Source of the DNA: Blastomussa wellsi
Lineage: Eukaryota; Cnidaria; Anthozoa; Scleractinia; Plerogyridae
DNA length: 64,000 nucleotides
Assembly (NCBI GenBank): GCA_947652115.1
Contig: OX393562.1
Span: 9,764,868 to 9,828,867, forward strand
Reading direction: 5' to 3'
In this document: positions 11,385-22,000 of the stretch, in pieces
Numbering within the stretch: position 1 is the first letter of the stretch
Layout: each line of letters begins with the position of its first letter
Notes under the pieces: generated by a model
Database searches by the model: none
What the model saw: only the letters and a program-made list of their open reading frames with translations
Told to the model about the DNA's origin: nothing
Made by a program: the position numbers and the translations under genes

Positions 11385-12010
11385 TTGATTTGCAATTCGA
11401 ATTGTAGTGGTTGATCGTTAAAATCAAATAGCTGACCGTCATCATCTTTTACTGAAAGCGTTACGTTGCTTACATATTTGCCTGTCGAAGCGTCACAAAA
11501 GTTTTGCTGTTCGGCCGTTTGATAGTGGACTTTTTTGAAAGCTTCCCCTCTAATGTCAAACTTTGCAAGACTGGTTGAAGCTTTACCATTTACAAAATTT
11601 TGATGGCGTTCAACCAAGTTGCAATGAACAAAGTAAGTACTTGGTGTTCTAAGCCGCTTGATGAAAGTTCTTAACTTTAATATGCGGGATATTCCAAGAA
11701 AATCAGCTAAGTCACTGTCAAGATTTATTTTTTTATTTTCAAAGTTGTCAATTACCATTGCACCAACTGGTGTATTTATGTGAGTGGGTAGCTTTATACC
11801 AAATTTAGCGAAAGCATTTTCTATATTTTGAGCAATACTTTCCATAGTGTAATACCCTTTGGGGATAGCAATGGAAACAGCATGTCTACCTTCTGGATCA
11901 GACATTGAAATTACCCCATCGTTTTTCAAGTTATTCCACGAATTAAAAAGCGAACAAGACAACAGCTTTACGAGAGTGGCCTCTGGAATCAGGAATCTCA
12001 CGTGAAGTAT
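11381..12010 (-). pseudogene. Polinton A penton-like minor capsid protein, 5'-truncated
   Basis: The frame from about 12000 to 11381 gives roughly 200 residues, very similar to the B protein at 33705-34373 ('LLSCSLFNSWNNLKNDGVIS', 'YFVHCNLV', 'SVKDDDGQLFDFNDQPL'). It lacks the first 20 or so residues and the native start, because a deletion joins it head to head with the truncated large tail-anchored gene near 12010. By family this is the single jelly-roll vertex (penton) protein of Polinton virions. That role is inferred from gene order and size; the jelly-roll cannot be seen directly. Confidence 0.75.
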
Positions 12011-13093
12011 TAGACAAATATCACACAACGCTGAATCTGCCGCCGCAGGTGCGGGCTTTTTACATCTTCCACATGTACTTCACGGTTCGGTGCATCCTGC
12101 ATCAGCTCGGAGGCATCCAAAGCTTCAGCGCATTGCCGGACGACCCAACATTCAGTCAGATTAACAACCATTATGACATGGCTTCTTACAAAAGATTGCG
12201 CGCAGAGTTCGGCGTTGACCCGTCAACCGATTTCTGCTTCACGTATGGAGCAAACCACGGGCTGGGAAGCATTTCCATTTATTGCCGCGACCCTTTAATA
12301 CTGGACGTGCCCTATCCATCAGCAAAAGCAAAATTCGACAACAAGGACCCAAAGGCATCAGAAAAGGGAATTTCAGTATGCTTCATAAGAAACGACGCCG
12401 TGGAAGAGCAATTCAATTGGTTCGCGCCAAAAACCTCGGCAGGTTTGAAACAGGCAGGGCTTTCACGTATCAATCAGTCAATTGAAGTCTTTGCATATTG
12501 CATCTTGGGCGCGCAAGTCAACATGAGAAGCAGCATTCTTGGTGCTGGAGGCAGAGCAAAAGAAGCCCAGAGCGACTTTCTTGTCTTGGTGGAAGACGCG
12601 ATAAGGCAAACGGATCTGGCCAAGTCAGTTCAAAGATACCAACTTGCTGTAGACGAGGCAAAGGTGAGGCTCAACCTTGCTGTGTGCCCGGGGGCCTGGC
12701 TGATGCCTGCGGATGGTAATTAACACAGAGAGCACGGTTGGCTACAACAACCAACTCAAACAAGCTACATCAGGTATGAAGCTTGGGGTCAACGGCGGGG
12801 TAAACAAAAGCAAAAAAAAAAGCAGCGCTTCAGCTAATGGATGGCGGGAAATCGCAAATAAACCCGCCAAACAGTCACCCTTCAAATCCAATACACAAAG
12901 CAGCGGCGACAAAAAAACAGCCAGCGCCTATGATCCAAACAGCTGCAGAAGAGCAAACTCCAGCGGGCAGCAAACGGAATCTGAACCAACGCGATCGGTT
13001 GGCTCTGGCAGTGAGTCACATGACGTGAACAAAATAGCTGTCGCTGTTGGAGCGGTTGCAGTTGTGGGTTTGGCATTCTTGTCATTTCGTTAA
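12011..13093 (+). pseudogene. Polinton A large tail-anchored protein, N-terminus deleted
   Basis: Corresponds to the C-terminal 60 percent of the 566-residue protein of element C (46428-48128). It starts in mid-gene at 'LNLPPQVRAFYIFHMYFTV', so about 220 residues are missing. A frameshift at about 12713 separates 'CPGAWLMP' from 'MVINTESTVGYNNQLK'. The end is a single hydrophobic segment after a Lys/Asp spacer ('KIAVAVGAVAVVGLAFLSFR'), a typical tail anchor. The stop codon overlaps the stop of the convergent coiled-coil gene. Function unknown; conserved in A, B and C, so probably a virion or membrane protein. Confidence 0.75.
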
Positions 13094-14431
13094 CGCTGCT
13101 TCTTGACCAGAAAGGTCACAACAGCAAAAATTAGAAGCCAGGTGTGCTCTGCCAGAAAACCAATGGCCTTACCAGCAGCTTTGAAGAGGAAACTCACAAT
13201 CGACCCAAGCAGACCTAGCAGAACAATTGCAACCTTTGAGCCAACATCTTTCAGACCTTTTCCCAACGCTTTCCCGAAGGCCTTCAAAGAGTTGGTAATG
13301 GCGCCAATAACCACACCAATCGTGACACCAGCAGCAAGAAAGATGGCTGTAACTGTCACGCCATATTTTTTGAAGATCTCTTTGACCCTTTCTCGAAGAG
13401 GCTTCTCTCGTTCTATTCCCTCAATCTGTGTGTGAAACCGTTTGATCTCTTCTTCACGCTGCGCCACTCGGTCTTCTGCTGCTTCTTTGTCAGATGGTGA
13501 GGCATTCTCACCGTTGATGATCGCCCGGTCTTCTTCATTTTGGCGTTCCAGTTCTGCTTTTTGAACTTTTAGCCCGTTGAGGGTTTCTGTGCCAATTTTT
13601 TCTTGAAGTTCACTGATGTCTTTATTTAACCTGGCATTTTCTTCTGTGAGCTTCTGTATATCTTCTTTTAATTTTGGCACCTGTTTTGCCGTTTTGTTCA
13701 TTTGTTCCAGTTGCTTTCTTTTATCTTGCTGTTCTTTTTCAAGGTCTTTTTTCACCTGTTCCAGTTTTTGAATTTCTTTTTCATCCAAAGGACCATGTGT
13801 ATCTTCAAGAGCAGCTCTCTGTTCATCAATTACTCTCATTCTGTTTCTGATTTCTTCCATGGCATTTTTAACTTTTTCTTGTTCTTTAGCCACAGATACA
13901 GATTTTTCCAGTTTTTTCTTTTTCAGCCAGATCTTGTTGAACGGCTTCCTTTAATTCAAAAATGGACTTTCCGAGTGCAGTTTTTATTTCTTTGGTAAGG
14001 CTTGAATTTAGATGCTTCTGTTTTGTACCTCTCTTTGTGGTAAATATGTCATATGCCTTTTTTCCAGCGCCAAACATTTTAACTTGAAGCCTTCCATTTT
14101 TGGGGCTGTAAAATATCTCAAGCTCGCTTGAGCTCATGTTCAGAAATTGCTCTTTTGCAGCAATCCAAGCTTGTTCACTCAGTGACTGCGAACTGCCGCC
14201 CACCAAAGGAGTTTCCTCAGTGTAAGAAGTGTCAGGCATCCCGCTCTGTTCGTGCTGCATTGTTTGCATTTCATATTGTTCGCCACCATAGTAGGGTGTC
14301 AATGCAGAGCCAGGTTGAAATGGACCGGTTGTGTTTTGACGGGTTGTCTCTTGTTCATCGTCATCGTCATCGTGGTCAATAGCATTGTCAAGTTCAGGGT
14401 CGTCGTATCCAAAGTGTTCACCTTCTGCCAT
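13090..14431 (-). pseudogene. Polinton A coiled-coil membrane protein, frameshifted
   Basis: Starts at 14431 with an acidic N-terminus ('MAEGEHFGYDDPELD', then an Asp run) and has the 'QMQT'-like segment shared with element C. It then has its own middle domain ('LQVKMFGAGKKAYDIFTTK'), which is not like the middle of the C protein. A frameshift near 13905 separates this from the long coiled coil (13890-13400) and the C-terminal hydrophobic segments ('VTVTAIFLAAGVTIGVVIGA', 'HTWLLIFAVVTFLVKKQR'). Divergent from the capsid gene with a 36-bp palindrome between. Function unknown; two or three membrane segments suggest membrane association. Confidence 0.75.
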
Positions 14432-14433
14432 TG

Positions 14434-14469
14434 TATATTTAAACAAAAATATATTTTTGTTTAAATATA
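14434..14469. promoter_or_regulatory. 36-bp perfect palindrome in a divergent promoter
   Basis: The 39-bp gap between the divergent start codons of the coiled-coil gene (14431) and the capsid gene (14471/14474) is almost entirely a perfect palindrome. Its half-site is TATATTTAAACAAAAATA. Each side places a TTTAAATATA box just upstream of a start codon. The spacers in B (32459-32501) and C (44782-44841) are AT-rich with the same kind of box but are not perfect palindromes. Confidence 0.7.
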
Positions 14470-14473
14470 GATG

Positions 14474-15692
14474 ATGGCGGTGCAAGAAAACCTTCGGCCA
14501 ACGCACAAAGAGGAAAATCTCGGCGCGATGAAAGCCGAGTGTACAGTAAAACGTATTACCTTTGATTGTAGCGGCGCCAAACCCAGCGAGACCCTGAATG
14601 TTTATGTGCCCAAGCTCTGTGAGGACGAGGTGCTCGTGCCCGGCTCGCTCGCACTGCTTTTCAACATCGACTTGTCTGGAGGGGAACCCAACAACTTCCT
14701 CGTTCAAAATGTCGGGTGAACTCTGGTCGACAAACTGGTTGTGAAGTACGCGGGCACCATACTGCAGGACACAGTGGGGTATGACATCTTCAAGATCTGG
14801 GAGGACCTTTTCCTCTCGCAGGAGGAGCGGGACAACATGCTGCTCGATGGAATTCAGAGCGAGGACCTCTGCAAGATCCGCTCAAACGCTGAGGATAAGA
14901 AAACCTTGGGCATCGACACGGAAAACTCGCTGAACAAGGTTTTCGGCTCAAAATACCAAATCAGACTGGACCACCAGATCCTGACTGACCACAGAGTCTT
15001 TTACCCCCAAGCTCTTTACCACGACCTCTTGTTTGAGCTGACCCTTGCGCCGGCCTTACAGGTTGTCAAAGGCTCTGACCCAACAAAACGTAAATACAAG
15101 CTGACAAACATCAAGCTTGAGTATGAAATGATCAGAAGCAAGACTCTGGCGGAAGACGCGGACAGTGTTTATGCCGCTGGGAAGGAATTCATGTACGATC
15201 ACGTGATGCTTGATCAGATGATCACCTTCGCAAAAGCCAAGGAAAGGATTAACCTCAGAATCAACCCCCAGAGAAGGTCCCTGAAAGGAATCCTTCTCCT
15301 GTTCATCGAGCCTTACACTCCAGGAGCCAGAGATACAGAAAAGTACTTCAACCCTGGCCTGACGAAAGTCAGCGTCAGGGTGAACGGCTCGCCTAACATG
15401 CTGTACAACAACGGCATCTTATACAGGGACATGTGGGAGACGGCCCGTCACTTCTTTCCCCAGACAAAAACGCCACACATGAATCTGAAAAAGTTCTACA
15501 GTGATGACAAGTTCGGTCTTTGATCCATCTGCGCTCCATGGCAGATCAGTCGCTGCACGGCAGCAGCACGCGCCTCATAAGCACACAAGACGGGGTACAG
15601 CTTGATCAGGCAATGTGAACTGCTACGTCTTTGTTATAAGTGACTCGCAGATGAACATATTAAAACAGCAATTGGAATCTGTGCAATACTGA
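14474..15692 (+). pseudogene. Polinton A major capsid protein, broken
   Basis: About 400 codons colinear with the 416-residue capsid protein of element C. It has 'NLRPTHKEENLGAMKAE' at the start, 'YVPKLCEDEVLVPGSLALLF' near residue 50, 'EDLCKIRSN' in the middle and 'QQLESVQY' at the end. An in-frame TGA at 14717-14719 replaces the codon after 'NFLVQNVG'. A small indel at about 15521 shifts the frame, and about 24 bp are missing near 15610. The family is the double jelly-roll capsid protein of Polintons and adintovirus-like viruses. Confidence 0.85.
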
Positions 15693-15699
15693 TATAGAA

Positions 15700-16172
15700 A
15701 TGAACCACAACCGTTCAACGCTCTCATTCTGGGTCCGACGAATTCAGGCAAATCGCAGTTTGTGGTGGACCAGATCTATGGCCCTTTTCGTGGCAAGTTC
15801 GACAACATTGTGTTGATCTGCCCGACATTCGCGCACAACAAAATCTACCACCGAATTGGTGAAGATGATCCATGAATGTTTGTGATAATATGCGCGCAAC
15901 ATGGGGTGGAAATTTGGTTGAAGCTCGTCTCCTGGCTTTTCGAGGGCACCAACACGCTCATAATCCTCAATGACTGTGCAGCCTCGAAAGCTGTGAAAGG
16001 GCGCACAGGCCAGCTGGTAAATCTTGCCTTTTCTGCTCGACATATTGGCATCAGCGTTTGGGTGCTGACACAGAAGATGACCAGCATAACAGCCTCCTTC
16101 CGGGCAAACATGGCTGCGGTCGTTGGCCCCGCGGCCAAGACCATAGATCTTATTTCAAAACTTAAAGCTTAA
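15700..16172 (+). pseudogene. Polinton A packaging ATPase, broken
   Basis: Colinear with the 202-residue ATPase of element C. After a frameshift just behind the start come the Walker A motif ('GPTNSGKS', near 15735) and 'FRGKFDNIVLICPTF'. An in-frame TGA follows near 15873, then 'TLIILNDCAAS', where the Walker B aspartate of C is replaced by Asn. The 'WVLTQKMTSITASF' sensor-like segment follows. The last 50 residues are deleted at about 16130. The family is the FtsK/HerA-type A32-like genome packaging ATPase. Confidence 0.8.
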
Positions 16173-16269
16173 AGCTTAAAGCTCGAAAGTTCGCTCATCT
16201 CGTGTTCTCGCTTCAGCCCCCCTAAAAAGTTATTTTGAATTGAAAAAATGAAAGTTGCGGGCCAGCTGT

Positions 16270-16738
16270 TGTTGTTGCAGGCTCCGCGCCCGGGCCTGAT
16301 ATTCCTGCTCTTCTTGAGCAGCTGCCCGTGCTGGTGTCGACAGGAAAAGCCAAAGAGGCCATCGGGGTGCAGCTAACACACAAGCAGGTGAAGCGCCTGA
16401 GCGACAAAGATGTTGAGAAATACAGGTACGAGACCTACGTGGGCTCAAAGACAACTGACAGCTTGATCGACAGCTTCATTTTTCTTGTGACCAAAGGCGT
16501 CGGAATGGTCGTTGACGTAGATGGCATCGATGCTTATCAAAAAGAACTCAGAAACGACTACATCATCAATAAAGAGCTCTCCAACCTGGCCGGCAACATG
16601 GCTTTAAAGCGCGGCCATTATCTTGCTGTGGCCAACGCGGCGCTGATCACTGCAAAACACCTTGTTTTAAATGAGCTTTTGAAGCATAAAGGAGAAGCGG
16701 AAGAAATTACTATGCAAAACTCACCAACTATTGAATAA
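16270..16738 (+). pseudogene. Polinton A ~200-aa helical protein, 5'-truncated
   Basis: Colinear with the 200-residue protein of element C (42302-42904) from 'DIPALLEQLPVLVSTGKAKE' through 'TTDSLIDSFIFLVTKGVGM' to 'LSNLAGNMALKRGHYL'. The N-terminal 40 or so residues and the start codon are lost. No enzyme motif is visible. It sits between the ATPase and the lysine-rich membrane protein, as in B and C, which supports a virion role by inference only. Confidence 0.7.
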
Positions 16739-16830
16739 TTACTTTGCATTATTAAATAATTACACAGAAATAGTCAGCAATTCCTCACAAAAAAATTATT
16801 TTTCTCAATTAAATATATTTTGTTTTAACT

Positions 16831-17305
16831 ATGTCTGAAGAACAGCAACCGACCGCTCAAGCACAGATGTCTGAAGAAAAGCAACCGACCGCTCAAGTCT
16901 CACAGGCAACTTCACAAACTCCGGCAACAAGGCCTGCCAGAAATCTCAAGCGGGTAGCTGCTGGCAAAATGGTTGCTGAAAGAACACGGTTGGCCCGCGA
17001 AGCGCAGAAAAAAGCCATAGCCGAGGCTTCTATCATAATTACAAAAGAAAAAGAAAAAATCTGCATCTGCTCCGCCGGTTCCAGAGATCACACCACCGCC
17101 CGTTGCAGCTGATTCCAAAGTTTCAAATGTTCTCAGCACAAACCAATGGATCTCTATCATTGGAATTGGCGCTATACTTGTTACGACTAATGTCAAGCGT
17201 GAAGACATCCGAGCCTTTTTAAGAAAGGCACGGGCACCGGCATCTGCACCGGAAACGCCACTTCCGGTGGAAGCATCTCCCAAAGGCATTCGCCCAATGG
17301 ATTAA
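16831..17305 (+). pseudogene. Polinton A lysine/alanine-rich single-pass protein, frameshifted
   Basis: Starts 'MSEEQQPTAQ' with an internal tandem repeat of that octamer, then 'KRVAAGKMVAERTRLAREA', matching the 168-residue protein of C. A frameshift near 17060 separates the basic N-half from the membrane segment 'QWISIIGIGAILVTTNVK' and the proline-rich tail ending 'GIRPMD'. The strongly basic stretch could bind nucleic acid, which is inference. Confidence 0.7.
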
Positions 17306-17345
17306 ACCTTAGGCGTCAAAAAAAATCATTTGAATATATAACACA

Positions 17346-17672
17346 ATGGGGGAAGCATACTACCAACAGTTAAAAAACATCGCAGCAGTCACAATGGGGG
17401 AAGCATACTACCAACGGTTAAAAAACATCGCAGCAGTTAAAGGTATTGGCTTTGGTTTGGGGGTAATCACGTATGAGTGCCTTAAAACTGGAAGTTGTTT
17501 AGCCAAAAAGCCTGTCGTAAAAGAGGAGGAAAAGGTAAAAAAGCATGAAGAGGAGCAATTGCGTAATTTAAAAGATGTAGAAAAGTTAATAAAAACAATA
17601 ATAAAAAAGGAAGACGAGTATACAAAAGAAGATCTAAAAAAGATAATAAAATCAATGTTGGTGAGCATGTAA
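17346..17672 (+). CDS. Polinton A small membrane protein with duplicated N-terminus
   Basis: 108 codons, open from ATG to stop. The first 17 residues ('MGEAYYQQLKNIAAV') are present twice because of a 51-bp tandem duplication. A hydrophobic segment ('GIGFGLGVITYECLK') and a charged Glu/Lys tail follow. It occupies the place of the 84-residue protein of C (41424-41678) and the 54-residue protein of B (29405-29569). Those share only the general plan of one membrane segment plus a charged tail. Function unknown. Confidence 0.5.
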   Translation: MGEAYYQQLKNIAAVTMGEAYYQRLKNIAAVKGIGFGLGVITYECLKTGSCLAKKPVVKEEEKVKKHEEEQLRNLKDVEKLIKTIIKKEDEYTKEDLKKIIKSMLVSM

Positions 17673-17710
17673 TTTCAATTAAATATTTTTCTCTTCTATC
17701 TATAACCAAC

Positions 17711-17931
17711 ATGTCCGACAACAAGCTCGTCAAAACCGTCATGGATGCCGCCACCCTTACCGGCCTCGCTGCTAGCATAGGCTGGATTGCCAAAAAACGT
17801 TCAAGAAAAGTTTTGCAGGTGACCCTTCTAATTCTATCGAAAACTACGCAATGTTCACAGCTGTAATGGCGGGTAGCGTTGCGCTCAAAAAGTACTTGGA
17901 GGACCAGAAAATCCTTCCCACCAATATTTGA
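17711..17931 (+). pseudogene. Polinton A 73-aa membrane protein, frameshifted
   Basis: Begins 'MSDNKLVKTVMDAATLTGLA', like the 73-residue proteins of B and C. A one-base loss at about 17795 shifts the frame; the rest ('SNSIENYAMFTAVMAGSVAL', 'KYLEDQKILPTNI') continues in the next frame. Two hydrophobic stretches suggest a small membrane protein. The 3' end of this gene is copied again at 18066-18112. Confidence 0.75.
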
Positions 17932-17953
17932 AAATATAAATATAAGAAAAAAA

Positions 17954-18220
17954 TGGCAAGTGTCGCAATTATGGTTGGCGGGGCTGTGTTGAATGCAGCA
18001 GCTTTCATCGGCGGCAATTATCTCGCGAGGGCTTTTGGGGGCGGTGACAAAGCTGCGCTTGAAGAAAGTATTTGGAGGACCAGAAAATCCTTCCCACCAA
18101 CGCCTAATTTGAAAATATATATATAATATAACAAACATGGCAAGTGTCGCGATAATGGTTGGCGGGGCTGTGTTGAACGCAGTGGCTTTCATCGGTGGTA
18201 ATTATCTCGAGAGGGCTTTT
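17954..18220 (+). pseudogene. Polinton A 145-aa membrane protein, duplicated and truncated
   Basis: The first copy (17954-18065) starts 'MASVAIMVGGAVLNAAAFIG' and breaks off after about 37 residues. A repeat of the end of the 73-residue gene (18066-18112) follows, then a second start at 18137 that breaks after 28 residues and runs in frame into the integrase. The unit is therefore tandemly duplicated and joined by deletion to the integrase gene. The body and the C-terminal membrane segment of the family (C: 40681-41118) are gone. Confidence 0.75.
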
Positions 18221-19003
18221 GACGTGTCCACACCCAACGCGGTCCACCAGGCGGACTTTCTTTTTCTGCCACACGACAAACTGCCCCGCTGGCGCAAAGT
18301 TTTCAAATACGCGCTGACTGTTGTTGACGTGGCCAGCCGCGACAAAGAGGCCGAACCTTTGACTTCAAAAAATTCTGATGAGGTCGCCCAGGCCTTTCAG
18401 AATATTTACAAGCGGTCGCCCCTGAAGTGGCCTCAACTGCTGCAGGTTGAGCCCGGGCGCAAATTCATGGGCGCCGTTACAAAAGACATGGAAAAGCACA
18501 AAACCAATATCCGGCGCGGGCGCGTTGACATTCACCTCGACCAGGCCATTGTTGAACATTTCAACCGCACCCTTGCCGAACGGTTGTTCGGGAACCAGTA
18601 CACCGTGGAAATGCGACTCCCTCCTGGCGAGCGGTCCACTGTGTGGGTGAAAAAACTTCCTGAAGTTGTTGCCGCGCTGACTGGAAAAAAGCTGCGGAAG
18701 CAATCAAAGAAAACACTGTTTCTGCGCAGCCCTCAACTCCTAGTAGGCCTGTTGGGGTGAACGAAAAAATCCTCCCCTCTCTTGTCCTCTCTTGTCTACC
18801 AACCCGGTGAGCTTGAAGGAGGCGTAAGAAGGGCCACAGATCCGAGCTGGTCGTTGAAAGTTTATACTCTTCTAAGAGCTTTTATCAAACCAAATCAACC
18901 CGTTCTCTACTATTTGCACGACGGGCCCAAGCGCGGCTTTGTGCGTGAAGAGCTCCTGGTTGTCCATCCAAACACCAGTCTTCCTCTGTCTGACGCTAAC
19001 TAA
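18218..19003 (+). pseudogene. Polinton A integrase, N-terminus replaced
   Basis: A retrovirus-type DDE integrase fused in frame behind the start of the upstream membrane protein. The first catalytic Asp is present ('VHQADFLFL'). The second, at 'LQVEPGRKF' near 18450, is Glu instead of the Asp seen in B and C. The catalytic Glu is present ('AIVEHFNRTLAERLFG'). After about 18680 the frame shifts. The C-terminal DNA-binding-like region ('SLVYQPGELEGGVRRATDP', 'GPKRGFVREELLVV') continues to 19003. Its stop overlaps that of the convergent polymerase. Confidence 0.8.
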
Positions 19004-22000
19004 ATATGAAATTCGGTTGGTTCAGTGTGTATCCCGTCGGGCAGCACCCACCTTTTATCGTAATAAGCGCTCAGCCCCAGTTTCTGCTGCTCATAAGCGA
19101 CCATCCGTCCGTCCCGCATCCTGAAACCTCTGTTAGTTGCCATGTCCTTGCTACCTTCCAAAGCTGTCTTGAAATGCTGCCAGGTTATCTCATTTTGCTT
19201 CTTCGACATCCCTTTCGTGCTGAACTTCTTTTTTTTGCCCAGTTCGTCGATGAAATAATACTTTGAGCAGAGCGCGATCATCCGGCTGCCCACACACTCG
19301 AGTTTGAAGAGCCCGGGCGTGTGGCTGCTCCATTTGTCCCGCTCCATTTGTCTTCTGCGTGTCGAATTCCGCTTGCAGCTCTGGCCTGACAAGGTCCTCG
19401 AGCCGCTCACCGGAGATGGCCATGTAGTTGCTGGCTGTGTCCATCTGGATCAGCTCAAAATCTCTTCCGTTGAAATACCTGTTGAGAAAGTCGTAAGAGA
19501 ATTCCAGCATCCGCAGCTTTGCCAGCTGATAGACAGCGATTCCAACCCGAAACGGACGCCTGATTGTGATCTTCTTGGCTTCCGGCTTTCCAGCCCATAT
19601 GCCTGCCCAATCTCACCAAGATCGGAGAAATACGTGCTTCACAAGGCTCTGTCGACCACCTTCTCATCTTTGGTGTAAATAACGTTTTTCTGCCGCTCCA
19701 AGGCTTCGATGAGCTTCCCGTACCTGCTGTTCCCTAGCAGCTTGAACACCTCCACCAGCAGCGCCTTGCTTTTTTCCACGTCCCCTGTCCGCAGCGCCTC
19801 GGTCACCTGCTCCACAAACCAGGGAAAGATCTTGGCCGGTTGGTAGTTGATTGACCGATAGACACGTGTGATCACTGCCCCGTGGTCCACATACCAACGC
19901 AGCAGAGGGGCGTACACCAACAGTCTCTCTGCGGACAGGGCGCCCACGAGTTTTTTCCCGTCTCTGTGCTTTCTGCCTGCCGCAAGTAATCAAGCATATG
20001 CTTCGGAACAACTTCGTTCGGCACCTTTTTGTTAAAGAAGAACGAGCACATTTCCTTGAACTTTGGCCGCAAAGGCTCCGGAATCTCTATATCGACTTCG
20101 GCAAATCCGAACCATTTTCCTTCTTTGAGCCTGCACGTTAGCTCTGGTGCGATCTTATCTTTGTCACCCCGACTTCGTTTGCCGGTTGTGTCGGCTAGCC
20201 ACTCCGCAAAGTGGCTTTTGATCAGGTTTAGATTGTGACTGCCCGAGTTGAACCCGACGACTGGCACCTGGTTGCACCATTCATCAATTTTTTGCCACTG
20301 TGCTTTCGGAAGCAGTCCCACGTCTTCTGGCACAAACTCGGCCCTTACTTGGGCCGGATGTTTAACTTTCGAACCAGCTCAGCGGGGTTTCTTTCGCAGA
20401 TGTGGGTGGGCTCTCTCGAGAGAGTGTCACCGATGCTCACCGAGATTGGCATGTGCGCGTTCTCGATCGTTAGTGTGGGCGTGGGCTTGTTCCGCTTGTT
20501 GTTGTTGCCGTACGCCTCGAAATCGTACAAGATCGCATGTGGGCAGCTTTTTGTTTTGGCCTGCGGGGGTTCGGCGTCCATTTCCACAACTTCACACGCC
20601 CAAACCTCGATAACGTGGTAGCCGGCCTTCCGGAGCGCTATTGTGCGCCTCCTTGTGGCCATAAACCTATCTTCGAGTGTTTGGCCGTAATGGGTTACGA
20701 TTTTGTCGCGATCGTGTGGGAAACATTTTCGGCACCCGTGCCAGTGGCAGCTGTGATATTGAAATACGGTCTTTGTTTCATGGTTGTAACCGTCGACAGG
20801 TACCCGCTCAACCCACAACTCACCTCCATGTCAACACATTGCATGATGAATGTGAATTTTCCGCCGCTTGGCTTCATGGTCAAGCCACCGAAGAGATTCT
20901 GGGGAAGCGTAATGTTTTGGATAAAAAACCTTCTCAAAAGCTGTCTGCGGGGCTTCGACTTTTTCGCCCGGGCAATCAATTATCGTATTCCCTTGGGCAC
21001 ACCTTTGGGCATGCCGTTGAAGATTGTCAGCTCGTGTGAATCTCGCGCGGCAATCCACACATGCATACGTTTTCACAAGCTTTGCTATGGCTTTTATGAC
21101 AAATGCGTGCCCCTGGTAAATGCCAATTGTCAGAATGTTTGTCAGCTTGGCCGGCGGGTTTCCAAAAACCAAACCAAAACACTTCGTTGTCTTCTTCCCA
21201 CTCAGGCTCATAAACCTTTATGCCAAGCCAATCTGAAAAACCGACCCCCTTATTTTGGATCCTTTCAACCTTATCTAATTCATCAAGAGATGTTTTTGGA
21301 CAGTCGTTTGGAACAGTTTTGAGTTTGAAGAAACTCTTGGAAAGGTCACGAGCTGCTTCTGTACTTCGATCAAGCTGGGCTCCTCTGTGCACAGCAATGC
21401 AGCGCCAGAGGCACAAATTATCGTGGTAGGTGTCCAGTGCCACCATTGCTCTGCCATGTGCAAGGTTGCGCAGCCAGTCTGGTAAGAGGCCTGTGCCCAA
21501 CAAAGGCTGGCGGTCAAGCACAACCTTCACAAAGACATCAGAATAGCCCCTGAACACCCACTCCAAGCAATTCCAATCTACTGCAAAACAAACTAAAATG
21601 TCATTTCATGTGATCCATTGAATCCTAAGCATCTGAACTCCGTTTCTCTCCACTTGTAGGGTCTTTCGATGTCATCAATTTGCAGACGCGCCTCCTCCTT
21701 TTCATTCAACCAGTTTTCCGCTTCAGACAGTTCGCTTATCCAAGGCGACCCGGAGTTTTTATAAAACAAGATGAGGGTTCCATCCTCTACGTTTTGCAAC
21801 CAATAAGAATAGTTGTGCCTCAGCTACAAGGATGTGTTAACTCTCTCTCGAATCTTTTCCATAAAATACTCTGTGAGGTTTTTTTCCCTGTCCTTGGTTA
21901 ATCGTCCATCTTATGAAACGTCGCCCTTCTTCCGTTCTTCCCTCAACCTCTGGTTCTATATTAAAGAATCTTTCAAGGGTTTGTCGGTAGTTCTCCCTCG

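Noticed and set aside
13103..13435. 110-codon plus-strand frame opposite the coiled-coil gene of A (and similar ones at 45876-46340)
   Set aside because: Antisense shadow of the conserved coiled-coil and membrane gene.
20537..21322. 261-codon plus-strand frame opposite the A polymerase
   Set aside because: Minus-strand frames in the same place carry conserved zinc-finger and exonuclease motifs. This is their shadow.
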